From contig NZ_JAGJEG010000001.1 in assembly GCF_018100905.1 (NCBI RefSeq), positions 124,001 through 188,000 of the forward strand: 64,000 nt of DNA, read 5' to 3'. Of this stretch, positions 7,730 through 16,874 are shown piece by piece. Within the stretch, counting starts at the first letter, position 1, and each line of letters opens with the position of its first letter. A program made the translations under genes and the position numbers. The notes under the pieces were generated by a model that was not told the origin of the DNA, made no database searches, and was given only the letters and a program-made list of their open reading frames with translations. This stretch comes from Pseudoalteromonas sp. MMG010 (lineage in GTDB: Bacteria; Pseudomonadota; Gammaproteobacteria; Enterobacterales; Alteromonadaceae).

Positions 7730-8953
7730 ATGGACTTTTTTGCCGCTAGGCAACCTATTTTAGACAGAGATAAAGCCCTTGTGGGTTATGAACTGCTTTT
7801 TCGTGATAGCCTTGATAATGAATTTCCTGATATTGATGGAGATGAAGCAACGTCACGATTAATTGAAGGAAGTCAGTTTAATTTTGGTTTTGAAGATTTA
7901 ACAGGCAACAAACCTGCATTTATTAATTTTACCTTGCCCACGCTGCAAAAGGGTTACCCTACTCTTTTAAGTAAAGAGAGTGTTGTTGTTGAAATACTTG
8001 AATCAATTCAGCCAGGTAAGCGCTTACTAGCGATTGTTAAAAGCTTAAAAGATAAAGGCTATACCATTGCTTTGGATGACTATATTCATCAACCTGTTTG
8101 GCGCCACTTTTACCCTTATATAGATATCATTAAAATTGATTTTTTAGATACCGATATTGATACAATAAAGCAAGTCATTCATGATATTAAGAATTACCCG
8201 CTGATCAAACTGCTTGCCGAAAAAATTGAAACTCATGATATGTACCAACTGGCCTTAGATTTAGGGTTTCATTATTTTCAAGGTTATTTTTTCTCAAGGC
8301 CTGAAATGGTGCAAAGCAAAGCCCTACCACCGTCTGAAATGGCACTTGCAGAGCTTTTATATGAAACTTCAAATACCGATTTAGATTTAGCAAAAATCAC
8401 AAATGTCTTTGAACGAGATGTTAATCTCTCTTATAAACTTTTACGTTATTCTAATTCAGCAGCATTCGCTAGAAGAGCCGAAATAAGCACAATAAAGCAA
8501 GCGCTCATTGTTTTAGGCGCTAATGAGATAAAAAAACTATTATCTATTTTGTTTGCATCTCAAGTATCACAAAACAAACCGGTAGAGTTAATAAGGCTCT
8601 CATTAGTTCGCGCTCGTTTTAGTGAATTACTTGCTAATACCCATAATTCGAACAATAGCAGTATGGCATTTTTAACTGGAATGATGTCAGTAATGGATGC
8701 AATTCTCGATGAAGATATGCAGAGTGTCATGAAAAAACTTCCTCTATCACCGCAAATAAAAACGGCGCTATTAGAGGATTCAGGTGAGTTAGCGCAGTAT
8801 TTAAATTTAGTGAAGTATTACGAGCAAGCAAATTGGACTGCTGCCAATACTTTGTGCCAAGCGCTTTCTATCGATAAGAGTAATATTCCCAATACATACC
8901 ATGAAGCATTATTGTGGGTAAATGAGCAAATGCAATTAATGAATAATGAATAA
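7730..8953 (+). CDS. EAL-HDOD signalling protein (YuxH/CdgJ type)
   Basis: A 407-residue cytoplasmic protein with an N-terminal EAL domain (residues about 1-190) and a C-terminal HDOD domain (about 200-390). The EAL domain is compressed and degenerate: EAL reads E21-L-L, the DDFG motif reads DDY, and the AEGVET motif reads AEKIET, while GYFFSRP is kept at the end. This matches the COG3434/YuxH group. Several relatives, including Vibrio CdgJ, influence motility or c-di-GMP signalling. Whether this protein hydrolyses c-di-GMP cannot be told from sequence, and loss of activity is quite possible. It stands alone and ends in a bidirectional hairpin. Confidence 0.87.
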   Translation: MDFFAARQPILDRDKALVGYELLFRDSLDNEFPDIDGDEATSRLIEGSQFNFGFEDLTGNKPAFINFTLPTLQKGYPTLLSKESVVVEILESIQPGKRLLAIVKSLKDKGYTIALDDYIHQPVWRHFYPYIDIIKIDFLDTDIDTIKQVIHDIKNYPLIKLLAEKIETHDMYQLALDLGFHYFQGYFFSRPEMVQSKALPPSEMALAELLYETSNTDLDLAKITNVFERDVNLSYKLLRYSNSAAFARRAEISTIKQALIVLGANEIKKLLSILFASQVSQNKPVELIRLSLVRARFSELLANTHNSNNSSMAFLTGMMSVMDAILDEDMQSVMKKLPLSPQIKTALLEDSGELAQYLNLVKYYEQANWTAANTLCQALSIDKSNIPNTYHEALLWVNEQMQLMNNE

Positions 8954-8997
8954 TGAATAAACAAGCCATATAAGTTAAATATATAATCTAACACACA

Positions 8998-9027
8998 ATA
9001 AAAAAACGCCTAAATGGCGTTTTTTTA
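8998..9027. terminator. Bidirectional terminator between the EAL-HDOD gene and mlaA
   Basis: AAAAAACGCC/GGCGTTTTTT stem (9001-9025) with a five-base loop, flanked by A and T runs, between convergent genes. Confidence 0.85.
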
Positions 9028-9039
9028 TTGTGTGTAAAC

Positions 9040-9771
9040 CTATAAGCTTTCTAAAAAATCTTCATCAAAATCATCTGGCTCTTCTTTTATTGGCGGATTA
9101 CCATCATAGAGTTCAAATAGCTGACGTTGAAAATAGATGTCTTTTACAAATAGGTAAGGATCAAGTGAGTCATTTAATAGCCCTTCTTGTGCTATTAAAT
9201 TAGCCCGAGCTTCTACAGCTTTCAAAGCAAATACTAACACTGATTGAGGGGTCGTTAACGCAATTTCTGGTAATACAAAGTTATCAACAACATCACCCGT
9301 TAAATTTCTTGCGGTACTAGGCCCTATACCAGGAACCATTAAATACGCTCCGTCTCCTATCCCCCATACACCAAGAGTTTGACCAAAATCTTCATCTACA
9401 ATTTGTAAGCCTAGCGAACTGGCTACATCAAAAAGTCCAAATACACCTACGGTTGAATTCACTAAAAAACGCGCTAAACTTACACTGGCGTTTCCGGCTT
9501 TGCCTTGTAAACCAGCATTAATGATATCGACAGGCGCGCTAATGTTATTAGTAAAATTAACCACACTTGATCTTACTGGAGCAGGTGTAATAGCAAGATA
9601 ACCTACCGCGGTTGGGCGTAATATATACGCATCGAGCACATCAAAGTTAAAATCATATAAAGGGCGGTTAATACTTTGCAATGGATCACGTTCATCAACT
9701 TTACTTTCTGGCACTTGTGCACAACCTGATAAAATTAAAAAACATACAAAAACAATACTAGCTCTAAACAT
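9040..9771 (-). CDS. mlaA: Outer-membrane lipoprotein MlaA (VacJ)
   Basis: MlaA sits in the outer membrane and extracts mislocalised phospholipids from the outer leaflet, handing them to the Mla pathway. A lipoprotein signal peptide with lipobox ILSGC is followed by DPLQSINRPLYDFNFDVLDA and the rest of the MlaA domain, then an acidic tail. I choose the ATG at 9771 because AAGGA lies six bases before it; an in-frame ATG at 9777 directly abuts that site. The gene follows ccmI by only a few bases, so it is probably read through from the ccm operon. Other mla genes are not in the window. Confidence 0.93.
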   Translation of the reverse strand: MFRASIVFVCFLILSGCAQVPESKVDERDPLQSINRPLYDFNFDVLDAYILRPTAVGYLAITPAPVRSSVVNFTNNISAPVDIINAGLQGKAGNASVSLARFLVNSTVGVFGLFDVASSLGLQIVDEDFGQTLGVWGIGDGAYLMVPGIGPSTARNLTGDVVDNFVLPEIALTTPQSVLVFALKAVEARANLIAQEGLLNDSLDPYLFVKDIYFQRQLFELYDGNPPIKEEPDDFDEDFLESL

Positions 9772-9780
9772 TTTCATTCC

Positions 9781-11034
9781 TTAAGGTATTACTGTGTTTA
9801 TTTCAAGTTGATAATCGAAGGTGTTAGCAACAGATATAATCTCAGAAACCCCTTCTAACTCACCACTACTTGGCATAACAGTGTCATCTTGAGAGATCCG
9901 TGCAGTTAAAATAACATTTTGTGTACTTGATAAATTCAAGTCTGCAATCATCGCATTTTCATTATTTAACGTTACAGTAATTGGAAAACTAAACTCAGTT
10001 AGCTTTACAACGGCAAGAGGCATCGCAGGCCCTTGCGCCGCTTTGGCAAACACAAATAATATACCTTTCTTTGGTTGTTTAGCCGTTAAATTAGGAGCAA
10101 GCGTGATTGCTACATTTATGCTAGGAGCACTGTTTTTTTCAGTCACTACTTGCTCTTTTGGCTGAATTTTTTGATCTATTTCGGCAATACGCTGAGCAAT
10201 CATCGTATAACGGCTATCACTTTGTTCCATACTCGCTAATAAAACTTCAAAAGCGGCTTTAGCTTGTTGCCAGTCTTTTCGCTCATAAGCAATCAGCGCC
10301 AATAGCGATATAGCATCTAAATTTGTTGGCTCTTGCTTAAGTACTTTAGAGAGCATGCTCGCAGCACGTGTCATATTTTCTGCATTGCCTTGAAGTAGCA
10401 ATAATTGGCTATAACTAATAAGCACTTGCTGATTATCAGGATTCATAACCAGCACTTTATCAAACGATTGCTGGGCCATATCAAATTCATTTAGCGACAT
10501 AGCAACGCGTCCAAGTAACATCCATGCAACTTCATCGTCTCCCGTTTGACTCAGTTTTGTACGAAGGGCTAACGCAAAGGCCTGCATCTCATTTTGACTA
10601 AGCGGTTCGCCTTTTTGCATCATGGCTCTTTCACCATATTCAGGTAAATTATCCATTGCTTCATGCCATGCTGATATTTGTTGAAAACTCCCCGTTAATG
10701 CATAAAAAATCACGGCTAGAGTGATAACAAAAGCAGCTCCTGTTAGGGCAAATATACGGTTATTCCCTTTACTTTGTAATGACTTTTCAGGCGCTAATTC
10801 ATTAAGCAATCGTCGCTTTAATTCAATAATAGATTCATCAAAACTTTGCTTCTCGATACGTTGGTTTTCAAGCTCCGAATTTAATTCAGCTAAGCGTTGC
10901 TCATAAATACTGATTAGCTCAGCGTTGGCATTATGAGTAATATTACGAACCCTTTCCTTTTTTAAAAAAGGCAGTACAGTGAAACCAAGGGCAATTAGGG
11001 TTAATAATACAAAGCATCCCCACATTAAAGTCAT
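9781..11034 (-). CDS. ccmI: Cytochrome c biogenesis protein CcmI
   Basis: CcmI is the apocytochrome c chaperone of System I, holding the unfolded apoprotein for heme ligation. The 417-residue protein starts with a membrane segment (about 4-22), a basic cytoplasmic coiled-coil region (IYEQRLAELNSELENQR), a second membrane span (about 95-113) and a periplasmic TPR domain (about 150-290), then a beta-rich C-terminal domain. It matches the long, fused form equivalent to the C-terminal half of E. coli CcmH. The start overlaps the ccmH stop codon (TAATG). Confidence 0.93.
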   Translation of the reverse strand: MTLMWGCFVLLTLIALGFTVLPFLKKERVRNITHNANAELISIYEQRLAELNSELENQRIEKQSFDESIIELKRRLLNELAPEKSLQSKGNNRIFALTGAAFVITLAVIFYALTGSFQQISAWHEAMDNLPEYGERAMMQKGEPLSQNEMQAFALALRTKLSQTGDDEVAWMLLGRVAMSLNEFDMAQQSFDKVLVMNPDNQQVLISYSQLLLLQGNAENMTRAASMLSKVLKQEPTNLDAISLLALIAYERKDWQQAKAAFEVLLASMEQSDSRYTMIAQRIAEIDQKIQPKEQVVTEKNSAPSINVAITLAPNLTAKQPKKGILFVFAKAAQGPAMPLAVVKLTEFSFPITVTLNNENAMIADLNLSSTQNVILTARISQDDTVMPSSGELEGVSEIISVANTFDYQLEINTVIP

Positions 11035-11495
11035 TAACTACGCTCCTGATGTTTATTTTGTGCAATTAACTTATTTAGCAGTAGCTCGTCATTCTCACTC
11101 CAGCGCTGCTTTACAGAGGCTTTACGCTGACGAATAACAATAAAACCAAAACCCAGTATGACTATCAGCACAGGCAAAACCCATAAAACTAAGGTCGCCG
11201 GTGTCACAGGGGGATCGTAATGTACAAAATAACCATAACGGTCAATCATGTAATCGATAACTTCATCTTTAGATTTGTTTTCTTTTACAAGTACCAATAC
11301 TTTGTCTCGTAAATCTTTTGCAACCACAGCGTCTGAATCGGCAATATTCTGATTTTGACACTTAGGGCAGCGTAGCTCTTTTGTTAGCTCTTCAAAACGT
11401 ACTGCTTGTTCTTTGTTATCAAATTGATAGCGATCTTGTTGGGCAAATGCCGATACACTAATGATTAAGCTCAATAATAAAAGCACTGTTTTCAT
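11034..11495 (-). CDS. ccmH: Cytochrome c maturation thiol oxidoreductase CcmH
   Basis: CcmH is a membrane-anchored periplasmic thioredoxin-like protein that reduces or resolves the apocytochrome CxxCH cysteines. The active site LRCPKCQNQN (C43, C46) is the family signature. A signal peptide occupies residues 1-18 and a single membrane anchor lies at about 103-123. At 153 residues it is the short form, with the TPR part carried by the next gene, ccmI. It overlaps ccmG and ccmI by about one base each, typical of a tightly coupled operon. Confidence 0.96.
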   Translation of the reverse strand: MKTVLLLLSLIISVSAFAQQDRYQFDNKEQAVRFEELTKELRCPKCQNQNIADSDAVVAKDLRDKVLVLVKENKSKDEVIDYMIDRYGYFVHYDPPVTPATLVLWVLPVLIVILGFGFIVIRQRKASVKQRWSENDELLLNKLIAQNKHQERS

Positions 11496-12064
11496 TAATT
11501 TAACTCCTGCATTAAAGGTGCAAACTTAGCACGCCATACACGAGGATTAATATCTCCAGTATGATGCAATAAAATAGTGCCTTGCTTATCGACTAAAAAA
11601 GTCTCTGGAGCACCAGAGACGCCTAAATCTAACGATAAAGTACGATGTAAATCTAAAATATTAAATTGATAGGGATTCCCCGTACGCGCTAGCATATCGT
11701 TTACTTCTTTACGTAGTGCATTCATATCAAAAGGGCCATCAAAATCAGCGTCGTAGCCTTGTACGTAATACAAACCTATAATTTTAACGCCTTGTTCACG
11801 TAACTTAGTTAAATAACTTAGTTCGACTAAACATGTAGGACACCACGTTCCCCACACATTTAATAAATAAACGTCACCTTTTAACTGCTGTTCGGTCCAG
11901 CGTGAATTATTGTCCATTAAATCAGGCAAATTAAACGCTGGCATAGTATCGCCTATGCGACCGGTTTGAATCTCACGAGGATTTGCAAATAATCCTTGAT
12001 ATAAAAACACACATAAAAAAACAAAAATGAGTAAAGGTACAATCGCAATGAGTTTACGGTTCAT
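11495..12064 (-). CDS. ccmG: Thiol:disulfide interchange protein CcmG/DsbE
   Basis: CcmG is a membrane-tethered periplasmic thioredoxin-fold reductase that keeps apocytochrome c or CcmH reduced. The chain of 189 residues has an N-terminal anchor (about 6-25) and the active site WGTWCPTCL with C75 and C78. The conserved cis-proline region GAPETFLVDKQG lies near residue 155. The ATG overlaps the ccmF stop codon (ATGA). Confidence 0.96.
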   Translation of the reverse strand: MNRKLIAIVPLLIFVFLCVFLYQGLFANPREIQTGRIGDTMPAFNLPDLMDNNSRWTEQQLKGDVYLLNVWGTWCPTCLVELSYLTKLREQGVKIIGLYYVQGYDADFDGPFDMNALRKEVNDMLARTGNPYQFNILDLHRTLSLDLGVSGAPETFLVDKQGTILLHHTGDINPRVWRAKFAPLMQELN

Positions 12065-14031
12065 GATGCAACCTCCGAAACTTTTTTACGTTTTGGCTCA
12101 ACAGGTGAACGATAGCGTTTATCAAATAAAATCATAAAACCAGCTAACGAAATTAACCCCCCTCCAATCCATATCCAACGAACAAACGGCTTGTGGTAAA
12201 TACGTAACGACCATGCGCCTTTACTTAATTGCTCACCAAGTGCTAAATATAAATCTCGAGTAAAACCAGCATCAATGGCTGCCTCAGTCATAAACTGCAT
12301 TGCGATATCGTAACGTCTTTTTTCAGCATGAAGCTCACTAACGACTTTATCGTTTTTAAGTACGCTCACCACGCCAGCATGGCCACTATAGTTTGCACCT
12401 CGAATAGTTTTTACGCCGTCAAAACGGTAGCTATATTCATTAAGTTGCACACTTTCACCGGGTTTCATAGAAACATCGCGCTCTACTGAATAGGCAGAGG
12501 TGAGCGACACACCGATAATTAAAAAAGATAAACCAACATGGCCTAACACCATCGCCCAGTAACTTACTGTTAAGCGCTTTAACCCTTCAGTTAATTTAGT
12601 TTGAGTACTTGCTTTAAGGTATAAATCAATGGCCGTTGCAACTGCTATCCATACCGCTAAGGTTGTTGCTAACAGGGTTAATGGTTTAACGCTTTCATAA
12701 CTTGAGTAAAGCCAAGCACAGCTAATTACCACACTCATTAATGCGCCAATAAATAACTTATTTTTTAAAAATGCCCACTTATTTTGCTTCCACCTTAAAA
12801 GAGGTCCTATTCCCATTAATATGGCAAAAGGGACTAATAAGATTGCAAACATTTTATTAAAGAACGGTTCACCGATCGAAATACTTCCCAGCCCCATTTC
12901 TTTATGCACCATCGGCAGTAATGTACCTAACATAACAATTAACGTGGCAACCACTAAAAAGATATTATTAAGCCATAATGCCACTTCGCGCGATACAAAC
13001 TTATAACGCCCTTCACTATGCACTTGAGCAACACGAAGCGCATACAATGCTAAGCCACCACCGACGACAATACCTAAAAAGGCTAAAATAAATAATCCTC
13101 TATCGGGGTCGGTTGCAAAGGCATGCACTGATACAATAATGCCCGAGCGAACAATAAAGGTGCCTAATAAACTTAACGAAAATGCAGCGATAGCCAGTAA
13201 CACCGTCCACGACTTAAATACACCTCGCTTTTCAGTCACACTTAAAGAGTGTAATAAAGCTGTCGCGACTAACCAGGGCATTAAGGCCGCATTTTCTACC
13301 GGATCCCAAAACCACCAGCCGCCCCAGCCTAATTCTGAATACGCCCACCAGCTACCGATTGTTAATCCTAAACCTAAAAATCCCCATGCCGTCATAGTCC
13401 AAGGGCGAGACCATTTAGCCCATGTATTATCAAGTTTACCCGTTAATAATGCAGCGATAGCAAATGCAAATGCCACTGATAACCCAACATAACCCATATA
13501 AAGTAAAGGCGGGTGAATGATCATACCGGGGTCTTGTAATAATGGGTTTAAATCTCTCCCCTCGACAGGGAAATAAGGAAGAAGTCGTTCAAAAGGGCTC
13601 GACATTAATAAAGTGTAAAGCATAAAGCCAACACCTAAAAACCCGAGTACTCCTAATACTCTTGCGCGTAATACCCAAGGTAAAGAACGTGATCGCATTG
13701 CAACGACTGCCGTCCAACCTGCTTGCATTACAAGCCAAAGTAAAATAGCACCTTCGTGGCCACCCCATGTTGAAGTGATTTTGTAATACCAAGGTAAAGT
13801 GCTACTTGAGTGATAAGCTACATAAGCAACGGTAAAATCATCAGTTAAGCTGGCATAAATAAGCGCTGCAAACGAAATAATAACAAATGCAAATTGCCCT
13901 ATTGCTAATGAAGGAGCTGCACGCATTAACCTTAAATTACCCGTGTGTGCACCCCATAACGGAAAGATACACAACAACACACTCAACACCATAGCCAGTG
14001 TTAAAGAAAAATAGCCAAGTTCAGGGATCAT
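12061..14031 (-). CDS. ccmF: Heme lyase subunit CcmF
   Basis: CcmF is a large inner-membrane protein of the cytochrome c heme ligation complex, receiving heme from CcmE and attaching it to apocytochrome c. The 656 residues form about fifteen membrane segments. The tryptophan-rich WWD signature WGGWWFWDPVENAALMPW is at about residues 236-253, and conserved histidines flank it (for example in MIIHPPLLYMGY). The length is usual. It lies one base after ccmE and overlaps ccmG. Confidence 0.97.
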   Translation of the reverse strand: MIPELGYFSLTLAMVLSVLLCIFPLWGAHTGNLRLMRAAPSLAIGQFAFVIISFAALIYASLTDDFTVAYVAYHSSSTLPWYYKITSTWGGHEGAILLWLVMQAGWTAVVAMRSRSLPWVLRARVLGVLGFLGVGFMLYTLLMSSPFERLLPYFPVEGRDLNPLLQDPGMIIHPPLLYMGYVGLSVAFAFAIAALLTGKLDNTWAKWSRPWTMTAWGFLGLGLTIGSWWAYSELGWGGWWFWDPVENAALMPWLVATALLHSLSVTEKRGVFKSWTVLLAIAAFSLSLLGTFIVRSGIIVSVHAFATDPDRGLFILAFLGIVVGGGLALYALRVAQVHSEGRYKFVSREVALWLNNIFLVVATLIVMLGTLLPMVHKEMGLGSISIGEPFFNKMFAILLVPFAILMGIGPLLRWKQNKWAFLKNKLFIGALMSVVISCAWLYSSYESVKPLTLLATTLAVWIAVATAIDLYLKASTQTKLTEGLKRLTVSYWAMVLGHVGLSFLIIGVSLTSAYSVERDVSMKPGESVQLNEYSYRFDGVKTIRGANYSGHAGVVSVLKNDKVVSELHAEKRRYDIAMQFMTEAAIDAGFTRDLYLALGEQLSKGAWSLRIYHKPFVRWIWIGGGLISLAGFMILFDKRYRSPVEPKRKKVSEVAS

Positions 14032-14032
14032 A

Positions 14033-14512
14033 TTAGCTCCCGCTATCTAAGTTATATTTAGGCTTTTCGTGTTTAATCCCTTTCACGGCTTCAGCCACTT
14101 CTGCGGGCATATATTCTTCATCGTGCTTTGCTAATACTTCAAACGCATTAACCACATTTTTTTCAACCAATACCCCTTGCGCAACAATACCTTGGCCTTC
14201 GCGGAACAAGTCTGGCAAAATGCCTTTATAGCGAATAGTGACTAATGGCCCCGTATCAATAAGTTTAAAACTTACTTGCAAGCTATCTTCATTTCGCTCT
14301 ACAGAGCCCGGGACGACCATGCCACCAATACGAAGTTTTTGCCCTATTACCGGTTTTTCTTTATTAGGGCCTTTACCTTCAATTAATTCACTCGGGGTAT
14401 AAAATAGATTAATGTTCTCTTGTAATGCATAAAGCGTTAAACCTATTGCGCTGCCTAACCCAAATACAATGGCAACAATCACTAAAAGACGTTTTTTACG
14501 ACGTGGGTTCAT
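14033..14512 (-). CDS. ccmE: Heme chaperone CcmE
   Basis: CcmE binds heme covalently in the periplasm and delivers it to the CcmF/H lyase. The heme-binding histidine is H130 in [10 protein letters not shown], with Y134 four residues on; the numbering matches E. coli CcmE. There is an N-terminal basic stretch and one membrane anchor (about 8-29), then an OB-fold domain. The ATG overlaps the ccmD stop codon (ATGA). Confidence 0.97.
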   Translation of the reverse strand: MNPRRKKRLLVIVAIVFGLGSAIGLTLYALQENINLFYTPSELIEGKGPNKEKPVIGQKLRIGGMVVPGSVERNEDSLQVSFKLIDTGPLVTIRYKGILPDLFREGQGIVAQGVLVEKNVVNAFEVLAKHDEEYMPAEVAEAVKGIKHEKPKYNLDSGS

Positions 14513-14712
14513 GAGTTTTGTTCCTGTTTAGCTTTTTTTATACGTTCTTCACGAATAAGTTGATCTGCAACAGCTTTAAAAATGCGCTTTTTGTCATTTA
14601 AAGAGCTGATTAAAATACCTAATAAAATGGCTGCACATGTACCAAAAGAAAGCCATACATAAAAGCCATAGCCTCCCATGGCAATAAAATCTGAGAAAGA
14701 GTCAAACTGCAT
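14509..14712 (-). CDS. ccmD: Heme exporter accessory protein CcmD
   Basis: CcmD is a small single-span membrane protein that helps release holo-CcmE from the CcmABC complex. I place the start at 14712, giving 67 residues beginning [20 protein letters not shown], because AGGAG lies eight bases before this ATG; a longer frame would overlap ccmC. The membrane span is about residues 17-38 and the tail is charged. The position between ccmC and ccmE is invariant in System I operons. Confidence 0.92.
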   Translation of the reverse strand: MQFDSFSDFIAMGGYGFYVWLSFGTCAAILLGILISSLNDKKRIFKAVADQLIREERIKKAKQEQNS

Positions 14713-14714
14713 AA

Positions 14715-15452
14715 TTACTCCTGAGTTAACAACTGACGCACCCACGGGCGATGCTTTTCGCGTTGTAATATTTCATTTTTAAGTCGAATCAAAGTCACCA
14801 CACCGACAAATGCAGCAAAGGCAACAATATTAACCATAAGAGGCCAGAACATACTCGGATCAATTGCTTTTGTATCAAGCTTGGTGATAGTTGCTCCTTG
14901 ATGCAGTGTATTCCACCACTCTACAGAGTAATGAATAATAGGTAAGTTAATAACCCCCACGATAGCTAAAATAGAAGCTGCTCGCCCGGCTGCTTTTTTA
15001 TCTTCGAATGCATGATATAAAGACAACACCCCTAAATATAAAAATAACAATATTAGCTCAGAAGTAAGCCTCGCATCCCATACCCACCAAGCTCCCCACA
15101 TAGGTTTTCCCCATGCAGCACCAGTGATAAGGGCAATCGCAGTAATACATGCACCCACAGGAGCAATAGCAATAACAGCAAGTTCAGCATTACGTATCTG
15201 CCACACAAGAGCCACAATCGCGGCGATGGCCATTGATGAGTAAGCCCCCATAGATAAAATAGCTGAAGGGACATGAATAAAAATAATTCGATAGCTATCT
15301 TTTTGTTGATAATCGGCTGGCGCATAAGCTAAGCCCCAAATCCATCCGATAATCATAGTGGCCACACAAACCACGGTAAAATAAGGCAATAGCGTATTAC
15401 ATAATTGATAAGCACGCTCTGCTTTGGCATAAGGATGTAACCATTTCCACAT
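14715..15452 (-). CDS. ccmC: Heme handling membrane protein CcmC
   Basis: CcmC presents heme to CcmE on the periplasmic side of the inner membrane. The 245-residue protein has six membrane segments and the WWD signature WGAWWVWDARLTSELIL (about residues 123-139), with conserved histidines on either side. Spacing to ccmB is one base and to ccmD two bases. The N-terminus MWKWLHPYAKAERAYQL is typical. Confidence 0.97.
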   Translation of the reverse strand: MWKWLHPYAKAERAYQLCNTLLPYFTVVCVATMIIGWIWGLAYAPADYQQKDSYRIIFIHVPSAILSMGAYSSMAIAAIVALVWQIRNAELAVIAIAPVGACITAIALITGAAWGKPMWGAWWVWDARLTSELILLFLYLGVLSLYHAFEDKKAAGRAASILAIVGVINLPIIHYSVEWWNTLHQGATITKLDTKAIDPSMFWPLMVNIVAFAAFVGVVTLIRLKNEILQREKHRPWVRQLLTQE

Positions 15453-15453
15453 A

Positions 15454-16140
15454 TTAACTTACACTCACTTTTAATGCTGACGATATGGCGATAGGTGCAC
15501 TGATAATAGCAATGGCTAACATGGCACCCAAGATGGCAAGCTGACCACTATAATCTAGCGACATAGCGCTCGTGTCTATAGCCGACGTTGCAAATATTAA
15601 AACCGGAATATATAAAGGTAAAACTAATAAACTCATCAAAATCCCCCCTTTTTGTAACCCTACAGTTAGCCCTGCACCAATTGCGCCAATAAAGCTTAAC
15701 AATGGAGTACCCAATAACAAGGTAAATAAAGTGGCTAATAACGCGTTACTTTCTAAATTTAATAACAAAGCAAATAATGGGGTCATAAGCACTAACGGTA
15801 AACCGGTCACAACCCAATGAGCTGCCACCTTTGCAAATACCGTTAACGACAAAGGATAAGGTGTCACCATCAGCTGCTCAAGAGAGCCATCGTTAAAATC
15901 ATCCCGAAAAAGCTTATCCAGTCCTAACATGGTTGATAGTAAAGCGGCCACCCAAATAATACCCGGCGCCATCCTAGCAAGTAGACCGGGTTCAGGGCCT
16001 ATAGCTAACGGAAAAAGAGAAATAACGATTAAAAAGAATAAAATAGGATTAATAATTTCTGAGCGTTGACGAAAAGCCAGTTTCAAGTCTTTGTTAAAAA
16101 CGGCACAAAATAATAGCCAGTAGGAATGTGTGCGTATCAT
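15454..16140 (-). CDS. ccmB: Heme exporter permease CcmB
   Basis: CcmB is the integral-membrane subunit of the CcmAB ABC transporter, which uses ATP to release holo-CcmE from CcmC. The 228 residues form six hydrophobic segments. The stretch FRQRSEIINPILFFLIVISL near the start and LDKLFRDDFNDGSLEQL near residue 75 are conserved. The start overlaps the ccmA stop codon. Confidence 0.96.
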   Translation of the reverse strand: MIRTHSYWLLFCAVFNKDLKLAFRQRSEIINPILFFLIVISLFPLAIGPEPGLLARMAPGIIWVAALLSTMLGLDKLFRDDFNDGSLEQLMVTPYPLSLTVFAKVAAHWVVTGLPLVLMTPLFALLLNLESNALLATLFTLLLGTPLLSFIGAIGAGLTVGLQKGGILMSLLVLPLYIPVLIFATSAIDTSAMSLDYSGQLAILGAMLAIAIISAPIAISSALKVSVS

Positions 16141-16760
16141 TAGTAACGATACTCCAAAGTAAACGTTTTCAAATCGTTAAATTGTGCAGTGAGATCTTGA
16201 TGGGTAGTTAATAAAATAGCCCCACCTTGAGATAAATGCTGCTTAAACCGGTCTTGTAAATAAGCAACACCACTTTTATCAAGTGCTGTAAATGGCTCAT
16301 CTAAAATCCATAACTTTGCTTCATTTAGCCATAATCGTAATAGCGCTACGCGGCGCTGCTGTCCTGCGGATAAAGTACGAACAGGAACATCTTCTAGCCC
16401 AATCAAGCCTAATTTTGCTAATAATGGATATAAATCGGTTGGTTTTTTATAACCACTGGCTTGCAGCCAAAAGTGTGTATTTTCTATCGCGCTAAGCTGA
16501 GTATTTACACCCGTTTTATGACCTATAAAAAGTAGGTCTGATGTATACTCTTCATAAACCTGTGAAATTGCTTGCTGTTGATATAACACTTCACCTTCAT
16601 CGGGTACACTAAAGCCTGCAATAATTCGCAATAGTGACGTTTTACCAGCACCATTAGCACCAGCTAATTGCATAATTTGCCCACTTTTTAGGCTAAAATT
16701 AAGATCCGCAAATAAGCAACGATCTTGCTTGATGCAGGTGACGGACTTAATGTGTAACAA
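16140..16760 (-). CDS. ccmA: Heme exporter ATP-binding protein CcmA
   Basis: CcmA is the ATPase of the CcmAB complex, at the cytoplasmic face of the membrane. Walker A GANGAGKTSL, ABC signature LSAGQQRRVAL and Walker B LWILDEPFTALD are all intact in 206 residues. It is the first gene of the ccmABCDEFGHI operon; the 114-base gap to the divergent fliK-like gene should hold the operon promoter, though I cannot point to a clear one. Confidence 0.96.
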   Translation of the reverse strand: MLHIKSVTCIKQDRCLFADLNFSLKSGQIMQLAGANGAGKTSLLRIIAGFSVPDEGEVLYQQQAISQVYEEYTSDLLFIGHKTGVNTQLSAIENTHFWLQASGYKKPTDLYPLLAKLGLIGLEDVPVRTLSAGQQRRVALLRLWLNEAKLWILDEPFTALDKSGVAYLQDRFKQHLSQGGAILLTTHQDLTAQFNDLKTFTLEYRY

Positions 16761-16874
16761 GATGACGATTCTCTATGCCAAAAATTAGGCGTTAGTCTAC
16801 CATAATGATAATGTAATACGAATACAGCTTTAAAATCGATTAACAAAAAACTAGCGAAAACTTGATTTAAAATA

